The position numbers and the translations under genes are program-made. From assembly GCA_033439265.1 (NCBI GenBank), contig JAVTVX010000012.1, forward strand, positions 11,637,001 through 11,701,000: a DNA stretch of 64,000 bases, read 5' to 3'. The notes beneath the pieces were generated by a model. The model saw only the letters and a program-made list of their open reading frames with translations. It was not told where the DNA came from and searched no databases. Positions within the stretch are counted from its first letter, which is position 1; each line of letters begins with the position of its first letter. The stretch comes from Dillenia suffruticosa (lineage: Eukaryota; Streptophyta; Magnoliopsida; Dilleniales; Dilleniaceae). Below are positions 11,700-23,054 of this stretch, one piece after another.

Positions 11700-12185
11700 G
11701 GAAATACTTCTGGAAACTCCTACACCATTGGGACCTCCTCAAGCCTCGGCCCCTCCACAGTGGTGTCAATAACATGAGCCAGGTATGTCGTACACCCTCG
11801 ACGTATCAATCTCCTGGCTTTCATCACCGAAACAACACAATGAGGTAACACTCACCCCTCGTCTGGGAACCTCAACAACAGCTCCTCGAATCTCTAAAAC
11901 TCCACTTCTTTGGTAAAGCAATCTACTGAGGCTCTATGCATGCTTACCTAATCCATTCCTAGGATGGCATCCAAATTCGTCATCTCAAATGGAATCAGAG
12001 TATCGCATCTCTGACCATGACCTTACTCCCTCTGTAGACGAAATCTCTAGGTATCTACTCACCGAGAGGAGTGATGACCAATATCTCCTCATCAAGTGGA
12101 GACAAAGGCTTACCCAACCTGTGGGCAAAAGACACTCTCACATACAAATGGTTCGACCCGGTGTCAAATAGGACACAAGCATCGA
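11700..12185 (-). pseudogene. Gypsy-B aspartic protease
   Basis: On the minus strand, about 12170-12050 reads LFDTGSNHLYV then PLSPLDEEILVITPLGE, so the catalytic DTG triad (codons at 12158-12166) is preserved here, unlike in Gypsy-A and Gypsy-C. A stop follows ITPLGE. Downstream the MDW-type block near 11930-11950 is degraded. The family role is processing of the gag-pol polyprotein. Confidence 0.72.
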
Positions 12186-12559
12186 CTCTCCATATTTTCA
12201 TAACTCTTATGTGAGAAGATAAAAGATCTGCTGATAAATATGGAAGAAAATATATGCTCTCATATATATATATATATCAAAATGTATATACAAACTAACA
12301 TAGTTAAGCCTCTGCGGCTTTAACTAGTGATGGTTGTCAAAAGAAAGTACATGAAACATTTCTAAACGTGGGGATCGGTGGGAGGAGTACTAATTTGCTT
12401 GAGTGTCCTCCTGCATCATCGTGTATACATGGGTCGGTGTTCTGAGCTGCTGTCGGGATGGTCCTGGCACCGTGTTGCTCCCGACTGCTGTCCGTAGAGC
12501 GGTGTGACTCGAGTACGCAGGTGCTCCCTACTGTCCTTCTCGGGGAACACTCGAGTGCC

Positions 12560-13837
12560 TTGCAGCTATCTGACCTCCAAATCCCAACTCGGGGCAGGCG
12601 CTCCTAATGTGCCTTAGCTTCCCACACCGGAAGCACATAACAGACACCGTATACTCTCTAAAAGAGTGGTGTCTACCACATCGGTGGCAAAAAGGGTGTC
12701 GCTAATCTAAAGTCTGAGTAGTGGCACTAAAGGCCGGTGCTCTAAATCCCTGAGATCGTGATCCCTGTCCAGGATGTGCTTGTCTCAGCTGAGAAGAGCC
12801 TTCCTGATATCCTGAACTCATACCCTTCTTCGAGCCCTGGCCTGAAGAAGCCCCAGATCTCTTCTTCCCTAACTCTCTGTTCTCCCGCTGTCTGCCCTCA
12901 GCACGGACGATCTCCTTCGCCCTAAGTACTGAGTCCACTATCTCCACAAAGGAGAGACTAGGAGTCACTGCCATATATCTCCTGATGTTCAAGTTGAGGC
13001 CATCCTCAAACTTGAACAGTAGCTGTTTCGGCGTCGCCAAGTTTGGAACGAAAGTAGCTAGTCGCCTTATCTCCGTCTCATACTCTGTCACTGTCCTGGT
13101 TCCTTGCTGTAAGTGCAGAAACTCTGCCCTCTTGCGGTTCTGCTAGAACTCAGAGAAGTACCTGTGATCGAACTCCCGTAAGAAGTCCTCCCATCACAGT
13201 GGCTCAGTAGCATCATCACAAATCGCCTCCCACCAAGTGAGGGCATAACCATCTAAAAGTCTTTCTGTTATCCGAAGCTGGTAGTCCTTGCTCAACCCCA
13301 GATCAGTCAAAATTCTGCAGGTACGATTGATCCAATGCTTCGCTGCTGTGGGATCACCCGTTCCCGCGAACTCCGTGCAACCCAACTGCCTCGCCTCCTT
13401 CACCAACTGGGTGAGCTAGAGAATACGCCTCAAAATAGAGGAGGTAGTATCACTAGGTCCTGAAACAGTGGAAGGACCAACAACTAGGGGCTGATCTCGT
13501 ACAACTGAAGGTGGCTCGACCGTAGAAGTTGGCGCGACCATTAATACTGGTGGAGGTGGCACGGCTGTAAGTCGGTACTGCAGTCCATGGTGGTGGGGGT
13601 GGTATCTGAATCCCGTGGGAGGTGTACCACTCATACACCTGCCTAAACGCCTCAAAGGATAGTGGTGGAACCTCGGCCGAAACTGCTGGCTGATTAGGCG
13701 CTACAGGAGGTGCCCGTGAATAGGAAGCAGCCTCAGGCACTCCAAGCAAGTCCCCTCGAAGGGTTAAGCACTTGAGGAGTCTCGGGTAGCACGAGTCTAG
13801 CTCCGCGTTCCGATGGTCTACCACGTCTAGGCGGCAT
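12560..13837 (-). pseudogene. Gypsy-B gag
   Basis: The start ATG at 13837-13835 encodes MPPRR, the same start as Gypsy-C. Then come a Pro-rich N-terminus (PPPPP near 13600), the retrotransposon gag domain at 13406-13194 (AAKHWINRTCRILTDLGL, then ALTWWEAICDDA) and its second half at 13091-12702 (YETEIRRLATFVPNLATP, FKFEDGLNLNIRRYM). A CCHC knuckle at about 12640-12580 reads CFRCGKLRHIRSAC. Several frameshifts separate the parts. The start was chosen because it is shared by the elements and sits four bases after a conserved TTGCAG. Confidence 0.85.
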
Positions 13838-13841
13838 AATT

Positions 13842-14052
13842 CTGCAAGGAGAGAAATTTTCATTAGATATAACTCTAGAGTTTGGCATGATTTAAAAATT
13901 AGGGTTAGTTATTCGTAACTAACCCCCAAAAATGAATGAAATTAGTGGTCTACGACTATGTATGGAACTTTAAATGACTGTATGAAACTCTCTAATATAT
14001 TGAGCACCTTTTTATGTACTTGGGAATACTTTTCTTACTACCCTTTGCCCAC
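13842..14052 (-). other. Candidate leader intron of Gypsy-B
   Basis: On the minus strand, AAG|GTGGGC begins seven bases after the PBS, and a pyrimidine-rich CTCTCCTTGCAG ends four bases before the gag ATG. Length 211 nt. Gypsy-A and Gypsy-C have the same layout. Predicted from splice-like signals only. Confidence 0.4.
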
Positions 14053-14058
14053 CTTAAG

Positions 14059-14070
14059 TCTCTGATACCA
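14059..14070 (-). promoter_or_regulatory. Gypsy-B primer-binding site (tRNA-Met)
   Basis: The plus strand reads TCTCTGATACCA, whose complement is TGGTATCAGAGA. It matches the initiator tRNA-Met site except the last base and lies seven bases from the LTR end at 14078. Confidence 0.85.
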
Positions 14071-14077
14071 ACCCAAC

Positions 14078-17000
14078 TGTCACGCTCCGAACCGAGGTCA
14101 TGAACAGCTGCCCGTTGCCCTGGTTGCCGCCAACATTTTTACAGAAAATTGGATAGAATCTCCCCATATTTCGGAGGTCTGTCAAGTATAATTTGACCTG
14201 TATATCAACATTTATCCTGTAAAATAAATAAATGGCCATCCCGGCCTCTCCAAAATCAACCAATGCCACAGCCAACATCCAAAACAACGTAAGGCTATAA
14301 AAATTTCCAACAGATCTTGCCACAAACCTCTACTGTCATGCCCAACTAGAGCATGAGCAGCCGCCACACCGAGCGGACCTAAAAGTTTTACATAATATAC
14401 AATAATTTTCCCTATTGACATTCAAATACGTGTAATCGTCTCAATGCAAATAAACTATGAGAGTTTCACAAATAAATATACATAAATTATATAGTTATCC
14501 CAAAAATAATTAAATAAGTACATTTATCAAACTAAAATCTCCAATAATCGAAACGGAAGATATGGTAACGTCCATACCCAAGCCCGGTACTATCAATTCC
14601 ATATCGTAACACACTAATTCTTCTTCAGTCCAAGACTAATCCTGTGGGGAGAAAGTGAGGAGTGAGTATCTATGGGAGGATACTCAGTAAGTGAGGGGAT
14701 TGACACCGTGCTATCAATATCAAGTGTGAACTTGGAGTGTCAAAACATATAACACAATATCAAGTATGCGAAAAATAACGTGTTGTTTCAAGAATAACAT
14801 ATCTCAAGGCACACAACAAAATAGCATATGCATCCATCCATGTATCAAATCACAAATGTAGAGCCGGCCGAACAAACTACCCCAGCAATGGTCTACCTCA
14901 ACCAAGGACGGGCGCATTGAGGGTTTTCAACTATGCAAATATCAAATAATGGCTCTCTACCCCAATGTTGGCCACAGACTACTCCAACTAGCCTATACAT
15001 AATAATAATGATACATATATATAGCCGGCCATGTATAGTGTCCCACCTAGTGCTAGACAGAGGTAAACTCACGTCCTCCCTGATGAGGGTCAACCTGAGA
15101 TACCCATACACATGATGATCTGGCAGATACCTCTGGTTGAAGCATATCCGGGCACAAGGGGTGCCTCTACCAAATGTCTTTCGTAGCTAGGGAATGCTAT
15201 AGGAAGCATATCACCATATCACCAAGTCGGCCGGGCACGTAGGCCCATGCATCACATCATGTCGGCAGGGCATATAGCCCCATGCATCGTAACATAATTT
15301 TGGCTGGGCGTATAGCTCAAATATTTTATATAAATCCATTTAAAACCATGTGCCAATACAATGAAAGCCTTAAAATATGTCAATATGTCAAAAAGGTGGC
15401 ACAATATTAGTAATCAAACTCATGGATGCATAATCTATAAAATCAGCAGTTGGGACACTCCAATAGTCACAAAAATTTGTACATATAGTTATCAAAATCT
15501 AAACATTCAGTTTTCACACATATAAAAATCATGTCGTTTGAAAATCGATAAAACATGATTTGTCAATCAATAGAAGATGTCAAAATTCCACTCACAGTTT
15601 TATGGAAAGTGGTCACTCCCTATTTTCAAAACAAATCCAATCTGACTCTTCGAGTCTCCAAAAAGATCAACAGAATCAGATCATCAGAATTTAACATCAA
15701 ATTTCAAGTTTTATAAGGTTTATCTGTTTTTCCTAAATTTGTACAAACCTTAACTCTTCAATTTATGAATACACCCTAATGTCATCAGTTGCATTCCATT
15801 TATAAACAATTAATGTACTTTTAAACCAAGTCAAATTCAACCTTAAAACCACTCAAGGTCGGAAATAAGCCTTAAAATAAATAATTTTCCTATAAGATAG
15901 AAAATCTTTGAAAAGTCATACACTTTTCGATTCCCATCCAAATGTTTCAAACTATAAGTAGTTTTCAAGGTATATGAGTCTATTTTTATAATGCGGAGAT
16001 CGTATTAAAATTGCCTATAAGCAGAACAATTTATAATGAGAAAGGCTGCATCAAATCTTGCACTAAAATCCAAATTTCTGACTATTTTCGTGCATAGGTC
16101 AATTTAAACTCCAAGGGAAACTATTCAAATCAACTTAATTTGATTCTATCATCCTGAACAGTCCCATTTCATATAAATTCGTACACTTAACCTAATGAAC
16201 CGTATATAATGTCCGAAAATGCATTCATTGCGAATCTAGTTTACATTCTAGTATATACAAGACTTCTTATCTTAAATTTACTCTAAATTCGATAACCAAA
16301 TCGACTGGGTCTGAAATCACTCACCAAGGGTTTTTTTTCTCGGATTGCAGACCTTTGTCCGAATGTCTCATCGATCACTCCAAGATTTACAATACTACCT
16401 ATCAAGATAGGGTTTATTAGTTAGGTTCAAACACTTAGGTCGAAAGTAAAACCCTAAGTACCTGCGTGGAGGTTCGTGGGCTGTCACGGGCTCACGGGCT
16501 GTCGTGGGCTCGTGGCCTACAGCGGGCTCGTGGGTTCGCAGGTCAGAGGGCCAGCGGGCAGATGGGCCTACGGGCTGGTAGGCGTGCGGCTGATGGGCTT
16601 GCGAGCTGGTGGGCTTGCGGCTGATGGGCCTGTGACTGGCGGACTTGCGGGCTGGCTGGCTTGCGACTGATGGGCCTGCAGCTGGCGGGCATGTGACTGG
16701 CGGGCTACGGCTGATGGGCCTGCGGCTGGTGAGCCTGCGGCTGATGGGCCTGCGGGCTGGTGGGCCTGCAGCTGATGGGCCTGCGGGCCGGCAGTGGCTT
16801 GCGGGCTGGTGCCCATGCACTGGCTCGCGTTCCCATGAGCTGGTGCGCACCCGTGCGCTGGTCCGCGCCCGTACGCTAGTCCGCGCCCGTGCGCTGCTCT
16901 CATGCGCTGGTACGTGCTGGTGCGCTGAGGTGCGGTGGTGTACGCCGGTGCGCTGAAGAGTGCTCGTGGCCTGGTTCGCACTCACGGCCTGGCTTGCGCT

Positions 17001-17514
17001 CGTTGGCTAGGTCATGCCTGTGGCTTGGCTCCCGCTCGCCGGCTGGGTCCTGCTCGCTCAGGGACTGAGACGCGCTCGGCTCTGGCTTGGGGATCGTACT
17101 GCAGAAGGTGCTACAGTGGCGCGCTATGGTGGAAGGTGGTGCTCGCGGAAGGTGAGAGCAACTGCGGTCGCATGCGGTGGCGTACGATGTGATCAATCGT
17201 GGCTTGCGGCGGTGTGTGGCGGAAGGGAGAGAGACCACGGGAGATCGCGAGTGAGAAACTGTGAGAGAGAAACCGAGAGGGAAAGAAGAAGAAAAAGAAG
17301 AAGAAGAAGAAGGAGAAGAAGATGAAGGTGGTGGCTGTTGGCGGCAATGCTCGTGGCGAAGAGCGGCGCCGCGGTGGGGTGAAAAAGGAAGGGTCGGGAG
17401 AGAGAGAGAGAGAAAGAGAGATGGATTAGGGTTTCCAACCCTAATCCCCAAATTTGGGTACGTAGCGTTTTTCCCCAAAACGCTGCGTGTCCATTTTTTT
17501 TTTTTCGTGTTACA
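14078..17514 (-). repeat. Gypsy-B 5' LTR
   Basis: 3,437 bp, TGTCACGCTC to GTGTTACA, collinear with 7338-10574. It contains the expanded GC-rich array at about 16470-17100, then a purine tract (GAAGAAGAAG-type, 17280-17320) and the hairpin cluster at 17423-17500. Long open frames at 16395-17577 on both strands are by-products of the low-complexity GC-rich DNA; the one at 16900-17577 even crosses the element boundary. Confidence 0.93.
16470..17100. repeat. GC-rich minisatellite in Gypsy-B 5' LTR
   Basis: Many tandem variants of a roughly 24-base unit built from TGATGGGCCTGCGGCTGG and GGCGGGC, followed by TGCGCTGGTCCGCGCCCG-like copies. It is an expanded version of the array at 9726-10180. Confidence 0.87.
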
Positions 17515-17519
17515 TTTTA

Positions 17520-18015
17520 AGCCACAACAATATATATATATAACTTCCGATTCTAAATTCAACATATATTCGACCAAATTAAATTTAAATGTGGAAATAA
17601 TTTCATTTCCCTCGTCTAGGTTTACTCGAATCTCAAACCTAGCTTTCGTTCGCCCGTCAGATTAATTTGAAACCTGTAACATTTTCAATTTTGAAATCAC
17701 GTTAACGACTAAATCAATTTCTAACACAAAACCACATCTAACATAGCCGTTACCTGCAGTGAAAGATTTTTGCGAGGATGGCAAATGGCTCTCAAAGGAG
17801 AAAGCCGGTCACGGGCTCGCAGGCCGATGGGCTGGCGGGCTGGCCCACTGGTGGGCTCGCGGGTCAACAGCCCGGCTTGCTGGCCGCAATGGGCTTTGCG
17901 GGCCGTAACGGGCTCGTGGGTCAACAGTGGGCTTCGCGGGCTGGCCCGCTAGTGGGCTTTCACGGCTAGGGCTCACGCTCGCGAGCTGGAGCGCTCGTGG
18001 GTTGGAGTGCTCGTG
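17520..18015 (-). repeat. Gypsy-A 3' LTR, segment 2 (truncated)
   Basis: Collinear with about 24717-25280 of the 5' LTR, including the shared run to GATGGCAAATGGCTCTCAAA and the GC-rich start. Homology stops near 18015, where pol-derived sequence begins (AATAAAGGAAAG). The remaining roughly 1 kb of LTR is missing. GC-rich minisatellite at 17800-18005. Confidence 0.88.
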
Positions 18016-19055
18016 AATAAAGGAAAGTTAATCCGGCAGCTCTAACCTGTATGTCATACTCCCGACCCTCTCAAGGATACAGAAGGACCCAATATATCTG
18101 AGGCTCAACTTGCCTCACTGCCTGGACCGTATAACTCCTTTCCAAGGAGATATCGTCAAGAAAACTATATCTCCAGTAGCAAACTCAAGAGGTCGCTGCC
18201 TACGATCAACATACGTCTTCTGTCTGTGCTGGGCGGCTTTCATCCACTCATGGATGACCTTAACTTTGTCCTTTGTTTGCTCAATCAACTTAATGATGCT
18301 TAAACGTCGCTCTCCGACTCATCCCAGCCTATCGAGGTGCAGCACTTCCTACCATACAGTGCCTCATACGAAGGCATCCCTACATTGGCCTGATAACTGT
18401 TATTATATTCGAACTCAACCAGTGGAAGGTACTGATCTCAACTACCACGAAAATCAATGACACATGCCCGAAGCATATCCTCGAGCGTCTGAATAGTCCT
18501 CTCAGACTGGCCGTCCGTCGGAGGATGATACGCCGTACTTAAGTTCAATCTAGTACCCAATGTCTCCTGTAACTTGGGCCAAAACCTAGATGTAAACCTG
18601 GGGTCCCTGTCTGAAACAATCGACATGGGCACCCCGTGAAGCCGAACCATGGTATCAAAGTAGAGACGTGCCAACGCCTCTAATGAATAGTCATGGCAGA
18701 TAGGGATAAAATGTGCAGATTTGGTGAGTCAATCGACAATCACCCAAATCGCATCATGCAGTGTAGAAGTCCGCGGCAACCCCATCATGAAATCTATAGT
18801 AATATGCTCCCACTTCCACTCAGAAATGGGAAGAGGCTGCACTAAACCCGCTGGCCTCTGATGCTCAGCCTTTACCTGTTGACAGACTAAACATCTAGCT
18901 ATAAATTTCGCAATGTCCCTCTTCATGCCTGGCCACCAATAGCTGCCCCAAATAGTTTGATACATCTTTATACTACCTGGGTGCAAGGTATAGGCCGAGG
19001 ATTGTGCCTCCTCTAATATGGATTTGCAGAGATCCTCATTAGCGGGTACAACCAC
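18016..19055 (-). pseudogene. Gypsy-A integrase (broken, 3' end deleted)
   Basis: Frame 19055-18729 contains the zinc-binding region: the first His of the usual AHxS is Gln here (AQSS), followed by TLHPG, YWWPGMKRDIAKFIA and CLVCQQVKAEH. The core begins HITIDFMMGLPRT. Frame 18674-18438 holds the second half of the core, [15 protein letters not shown] and [20 protein letters not shown], so the D and E catalytic region is visible. About 18120-18016 reads like GKLSLRYIG then ERVGSMTYRLELP and is cut at the LTR junction. A TGA follows VIVD at the join of the two frames. Inactive. Confidence 0.88.
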
Positions 19056-19157
19056 TCTATCTCGATAAGTCAGAAGTCCATCATTATGGACTCTGAAATC
19101 ATCTATATCACCTTTACAGGCTCTCTTAGTAAAAGGCTGGAGCTAGGTATCAGTGCC

Positions 19158-19740
19158 CTAAAGCTCACTCATACGGTCCAACAGCGTCGGCCTAACCTCA
19201 AATCTGGCCAGCAGAGTGCCCTGACCATCACTAGCCAATCTGACTCCCAAATCCCAGAGTCCTATCAAACAAGTTAGGTATGTCATATTGTTCTCCTGAG
19301 ACAGTGAAGCTGATTTCTGACTCAAGACATCAACAACCACATTGGCCTTGCCCGGATGATAATCAATTACAAGATCATAATCTTTAAGGAGTTCCAAGCA
19401 TCTTCTCTGTCTCAGGTTAAGTTCTCACTGGGTGAATAAATATTTCAGACTTTTATGATCAGTATACACCCGGCAAGTCATCCCGTACAAGTAATGGTGT
19501 CATATCTTCAATGCAAAGACTATGGCCACAAGCTCCAGGTCGTGTGTCGGATAATTCACCTCATGTTTCTTCAACTGTCTAGAGGCATAGGCGATCACCC
19601 GACCATTTTGTATCAAAACACAACCCAACCCCTGTCGACTAGTATTACTGTATACTGTGTACTCCCGACTGTTGGTAGAAAGTGCCAAAATCGGAGTTGT
19701 AGTCAACCGTTATTTGAGCTTCTTAAAACTCGCCTCACAA
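19158..19740 (-). pseudogene. Gypsy-A RNase H
   Basis: Frame 19706-19500: [20 protein letters not shown] then [35 protein letters not shown]. The first catalytic Asp of the usual VYSDAS is Asn. Frame 19397-19158 has the end, DLVIDYHPGKANVVVDVLSQ (usual VVADALSR). Frameshift between about 19400 and 19500. Normally degrades the RNA strand of the RNA:DNA hybrid. Confidence 0.85.
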
Positions 19741-20560
19741 CGGTTATTCCATACAAACTTAACACCTTTTCGCATCAATCTACACAATGGAACAGCTATC
19801 CGGGAAAACACCTAAACAAATCTACGGTAATACCCGGCCAGACCAAGAAAACTCCTTATCTTAGTCACTGTCTGCAGCTGCTCCCATCTCGTAATGGCAT
19901 CGACCTTTTGTGGATTGACAAAAATCCCTTCCGCAGAAATGACATGCCCCAAAAATCCAACCTGTCTTAGCCAAAATTCACATTTTGTGAATTTGGCATA
20001 CAACTGCTCATTGCGGAGGATCTGTAAAATAGTGCGAAGATGTTGAACAAGATCCTCATCACTCCGTGAATACACCAGTATATCGTCTATGAAGACTATG
20101 ATAAACTGGTCCAGATAGTTGTGAAAAACTCTGTTCATCAAGTCCATGAATGCAGCGGGGGCATCAGTCAGTCCAAACGGCATGATTAGAAATTCGTAGT
20201 GCCCGTATCGAATGTAGAAAGCTGTCTTTGGCACATCTTGACTCTTAATCCGCAGCTGATGATATCCCGATCGAAGATCAATCTTCGAGAAAACTCAGAC
20301 ACCTTGCAATTGATCAAACAAATCATCTATGCAAGGCAGCGGATATCTATTCTTCACAGTCACCCGATTAAGCTGCCTATAATCCACACACAATCTCAGT
20401 GAGCCGTCCTTCTTCTTTACAAACAGCACTGGAGCGCCCCAAGGGGACGTGATAGGACGGATAAACCCCATATCCAGCAACTCCTGCAACTGGACCTTAA
20501 GCTCTTTCACCTCAGCCGGCGCCATCCTATATGGCGGCAAGAGATAGGGGTAGTCCCTGG
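19741..20560 (-). pseudogene. Gypsy-A reverse transcriptase
   Basis: Frame 20540-20295 covers fingers ([20 protein letters not shown], then [20 protein letters not shown]). Frame 20234-19812 covers the palm with [20 protein letters not shown] and [14 protein letters not shown], so the catalytic Asp pair is intact, then [11 protein letters not shown] and [12 protein letters not shown]. The two are separated by a short frameshifted stretch at 20235-20294. This is the best-preserved polymerase in the window. Confidence 0.92.
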
Positions 20561-21170
20561 AGCTAAATCGATCTCAAAATCAAACTCCCGAACCGGTGGT
20601 AATCCAGGTAGCTCCTCGGGGAAAATATTAGGAAAGTCCTGTACACTGGGACATCCTCCAGTCTCGGTCCTTGAGTAGTGGTGTCTATGATATGAGCCAG
20701 ATATGCCACACACCCGTGGCAAATCATGCGTCTAGCCTCCAGAACTGAAATGACCCAGTATGGTAAAACTCGCCTCTCGCCCTCAAAAATCAACACTGGC
20801 TGATCGGGTTTTCGAAACTCTACCTACTTCTTAAAGCAGTCAATTGAAACCCGATGCATATGTAGCCAATCCATCCCCAAGATGGCATCAAAATCAGTCA
20901 TGGCAAGAGGGCTTAGATCTGCCTTCAGCACTGTATCCCCAACTTTGATCTCACACTCTCTATACACTGTGCCGCGCACAATCTGCTCACCTAGAGGAGT
21001 GATGACCAATATCTCCTCGTCCAAAGGTGAGAGCGGCCTGTTAGAATGTTGGAAGAATTGATCACTCAAATACGAAGAGTTAGACTCCGTGTCAATAAAG
21101 ATACATGCATCTATTTCGAAGATAGGTAAACTACCTATCATTGAACAAAATGCACATAGATTTAGAATAG
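20561..21170 (-). pseudogene. Gypsy-A aspartic protease and protease-RT linker
   Basis: Frame 21141-20824: ACIFIDTESNSSYLSDQF, where the DTG/DSG triad has become DTE, then PLSPLDEEILVITPLGEQIV and FDAILGMDWLHMHRVSIDC, the conserved end. The linker 20796-20507 includes [13 protein letters not shown]-like sequence (here [12 protein letters not shown]), the standard lead-in to RT. The altered Gly would abolish protease activity. Confidence 0.84.
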
Positions 21171-21249
21171 TTTCAAACTCGATATATATATATATATATA
21201 TGTCAAAATAGCTGAGCCTTTAAGGCTTTTACAACTTCAGTATACAAAG

Positions 21250-22736
21250 ATGTCAGAATAATATCATGTCACAAAAGGGTACACAACATAGACTACCGAT
21301 ACGACTACCATGATACAATGCTGACATCCCCAAAAGAAGTGGAAATACGAATAGAAATCCTATTCTACAGGATTAGAAGGATGAGTACCCATGATAATAT
21401 CGGGGTTCGCCTGAGCGTCCTCCTGCGTCACAGCATAAACCCGGGCCTGAGCCCTAGGCTGTTATCATGCCTGGGTCTGCACTGTGTTATTCTCGGTAGT
21501 CACCCTAGGAGTAGAGATGTTGGCCGAGCAGGCTACCCCTACTGTCCCATACGAGGAGTACTAGTGCGGCTCTGTGAACTCTGTCCTCTGAGTCCTAACT
21601 CAGGGCAAGAACTCCTAATATGCCTCGGCTTCTCACAGTGGAAGCAAGTAACCGTCACTGAACAAGCTCTTATCGGATGGGACCTATTGCACCTGCGACA
21701 ATAAAGATGTTGCTGCGGAGTATATTGTGCAGGGTGAGTCAGAGCAGGCCATCTAAACCCCTGGGAGTATTGTCCCCGTCCCAGCTCAGGAAATCCAGAT
21801 CCAAATCCGCCTCTATGCGACTAGATCTCCTGCCCCTCTTGGAGTTCTGCGCAAAATGAGACTTCTCTTTCTTTCTTTTTTGCTCTCTGCTCTCTCTCTG
21901 CCTATCCTCTGTGCGAACCAAAGCCTCCGCATGGTGAGCAGAGTTTATCACCTTCGCCAGTGTAAACTATGGAGTAACAGTCATATACCTCTTTATGCTG
22001 AGGCTAAGACCGTCCTCGAATTTGAAGCGCAAATACTGAGGTGTGGCCAGATCCGGTACGAATGCGGCAAGTCTCCACATGTCTGCCTCATACTTTGAGA
22101 CAAATCTGGACCCCTGTGTAAGTTGTCCCAACTCTGACCTCATCTGGTCCTGTTGGTAGAATGGGAAGAATCTACGGTCAAACTCCTGACGGAAGTCGTC
22201 CCACTGCAGTGGCTCTGTCACCTCATTAGTGAGGGCCTCTCCTTCTACTAATTGCTGTGCCACTTTCAGGCAGAGCTCCTCTCCAATCCCCGAATCGGTC
22301 AAAATCCTGCGGGTGTGGTTGATCCAATGCTTGGCTGCCGTAGCATTACCAAGCCCCATGAAATCAATACACCCAAGCTGATGGGCCTCCTTAACCAACT
22401 GAGTCAACTCATGTACCCATCTAAGAGCAACCGATGTGGTCTCACTCAGCTCGGACAAAGTAGAAGGACCGGCCACCGGCGGTGGAACCGGTGCCGAAGG
22501 ATCTGGCGCTGCTACAGGTGCAGGCGCCGCTGTAGGAGGTGGTGGGGGCAGAATCTGTATCCCATGCGAAGCGTATCACTTGTACACCTTCGAAAGGCAT
22601 CGAGTGTAGGTACAGGAATCTCAACCTGAGAAGCTCGCTGAGCAGGTGCCTGTGGTGGCACACGAGTCGAGGAACAATCCTCCGGCTCGTCTAATTCCTC
22701 TAGTGGGGCAAGACGGGTGCTCCGTCAGGTTGTCAT
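21250..22736 (-). pseudogene. Gypsy-A gag
   Basis: The ATG at 22736-22734 lies four bases after TTGCAG, as in the sister elements. The N-terminus is Pro/Ala-rich and frameshifted (22442-22663). Frame 22476-21967 is the retrotransposon gag domain: AAKHWINHTRRILTDSGIGE, WDDFRQEFDRRFFPFYQQDQ, then LATPQYLRFKFEDGLSLSI. It continues at 21951-21739 with a basic stretch. A CCHC knuckle near 21596-21640 reads CFHCEKPRHIRSSC, preceded by CRRCNRSH. The downstream end near 21250 is uncertain. Confidence 0.86.
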
Positions 22737-22740
22737 ACTT

Positions 22741-23035
22741 CTGCAAGAGAAAGCTCATTATTGGGTATCATTCAAAGAATAGACATGGTTCAAGAAATTT
22801 AGACTAGTCACAGCATGACTACCTTTACAAGAAAATGAAATTCTTAGTTCAATAGGGAAAAATATAGCATGTTAGGTTAGATACAACCGTATCTAAACTC
22901 CTAAAATAGATGAACTCATATACCTATGACCATACACTGGGATTTCATGACTGTATGAAACTCTCATACATTGAGGACTTCTAAATCAAACTTGGGAATA
23001 TTTTCGAAATTATTTTATAAAACACAACTCTCAAC
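22741..23035 (-). other. Candidate leader intron of Gypsy-A
   Basis: On the minus strand, TTTAG|GTTGAG begins seven bases after the PBS and TCTCTTGCAG ends four bases before the gag ATG. Length 295 nt. It contains the 19-base block shared with the other gypsy leaders at 22947-22965. Confidence 0.42.
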
Positions 23036-23042
23036 CTAAACC

Positions 23043-23054
23043 GCTCTGATACCA
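23043..23054 (-). promoter_or_regulatory. Gypsy-A primer-binding site (tRNA-Met)
   Basis: GCTCTGATACCA on the plus strand is the exact complement of TGGTATCAGAGC. It lies seven bases inside the 5' LTR boundary at 23062. Confidence 0.92.

Larger units (their letters stand above)
7338..17514 (-). mobile_element. Gypsy-B: nested Ty3-gypsy retrotransposon, internally deleted
   Basis: 10,177 bp, TG at 7338 to CA at 17514, flanked by TTTTA at 7333-7337 and 17515-17519. LTRs are 7338-10574 and 14078-17514. The internal part is only about 3.5 kb (10575-14077), with gag, protease, an incomplete RT and the extreme C-terminus of pol. RNase H and nearly all of integrase are missing, so it is a deletion derivative that would need another element's enzymes. 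Its two LTRs differ at about 11 of the first 100 aligned bases (hand count), so the insertion is not recent; Gypsy-A must be older still. Confidence 0.94.

Noticed and set aside
16395-17577. Long open frames (196, 225 and 137 codons minus; about 100 plus) in GC-rich DNA
   Set aside because: They overlap on both strands inside the Gypsy-B LTR minisatellite, have low-complexity Arg/Pro/Ala or Gly/Leu composition, and one crosses the element boundary at 17514. Stop-poor GC-rich repeats explain them.
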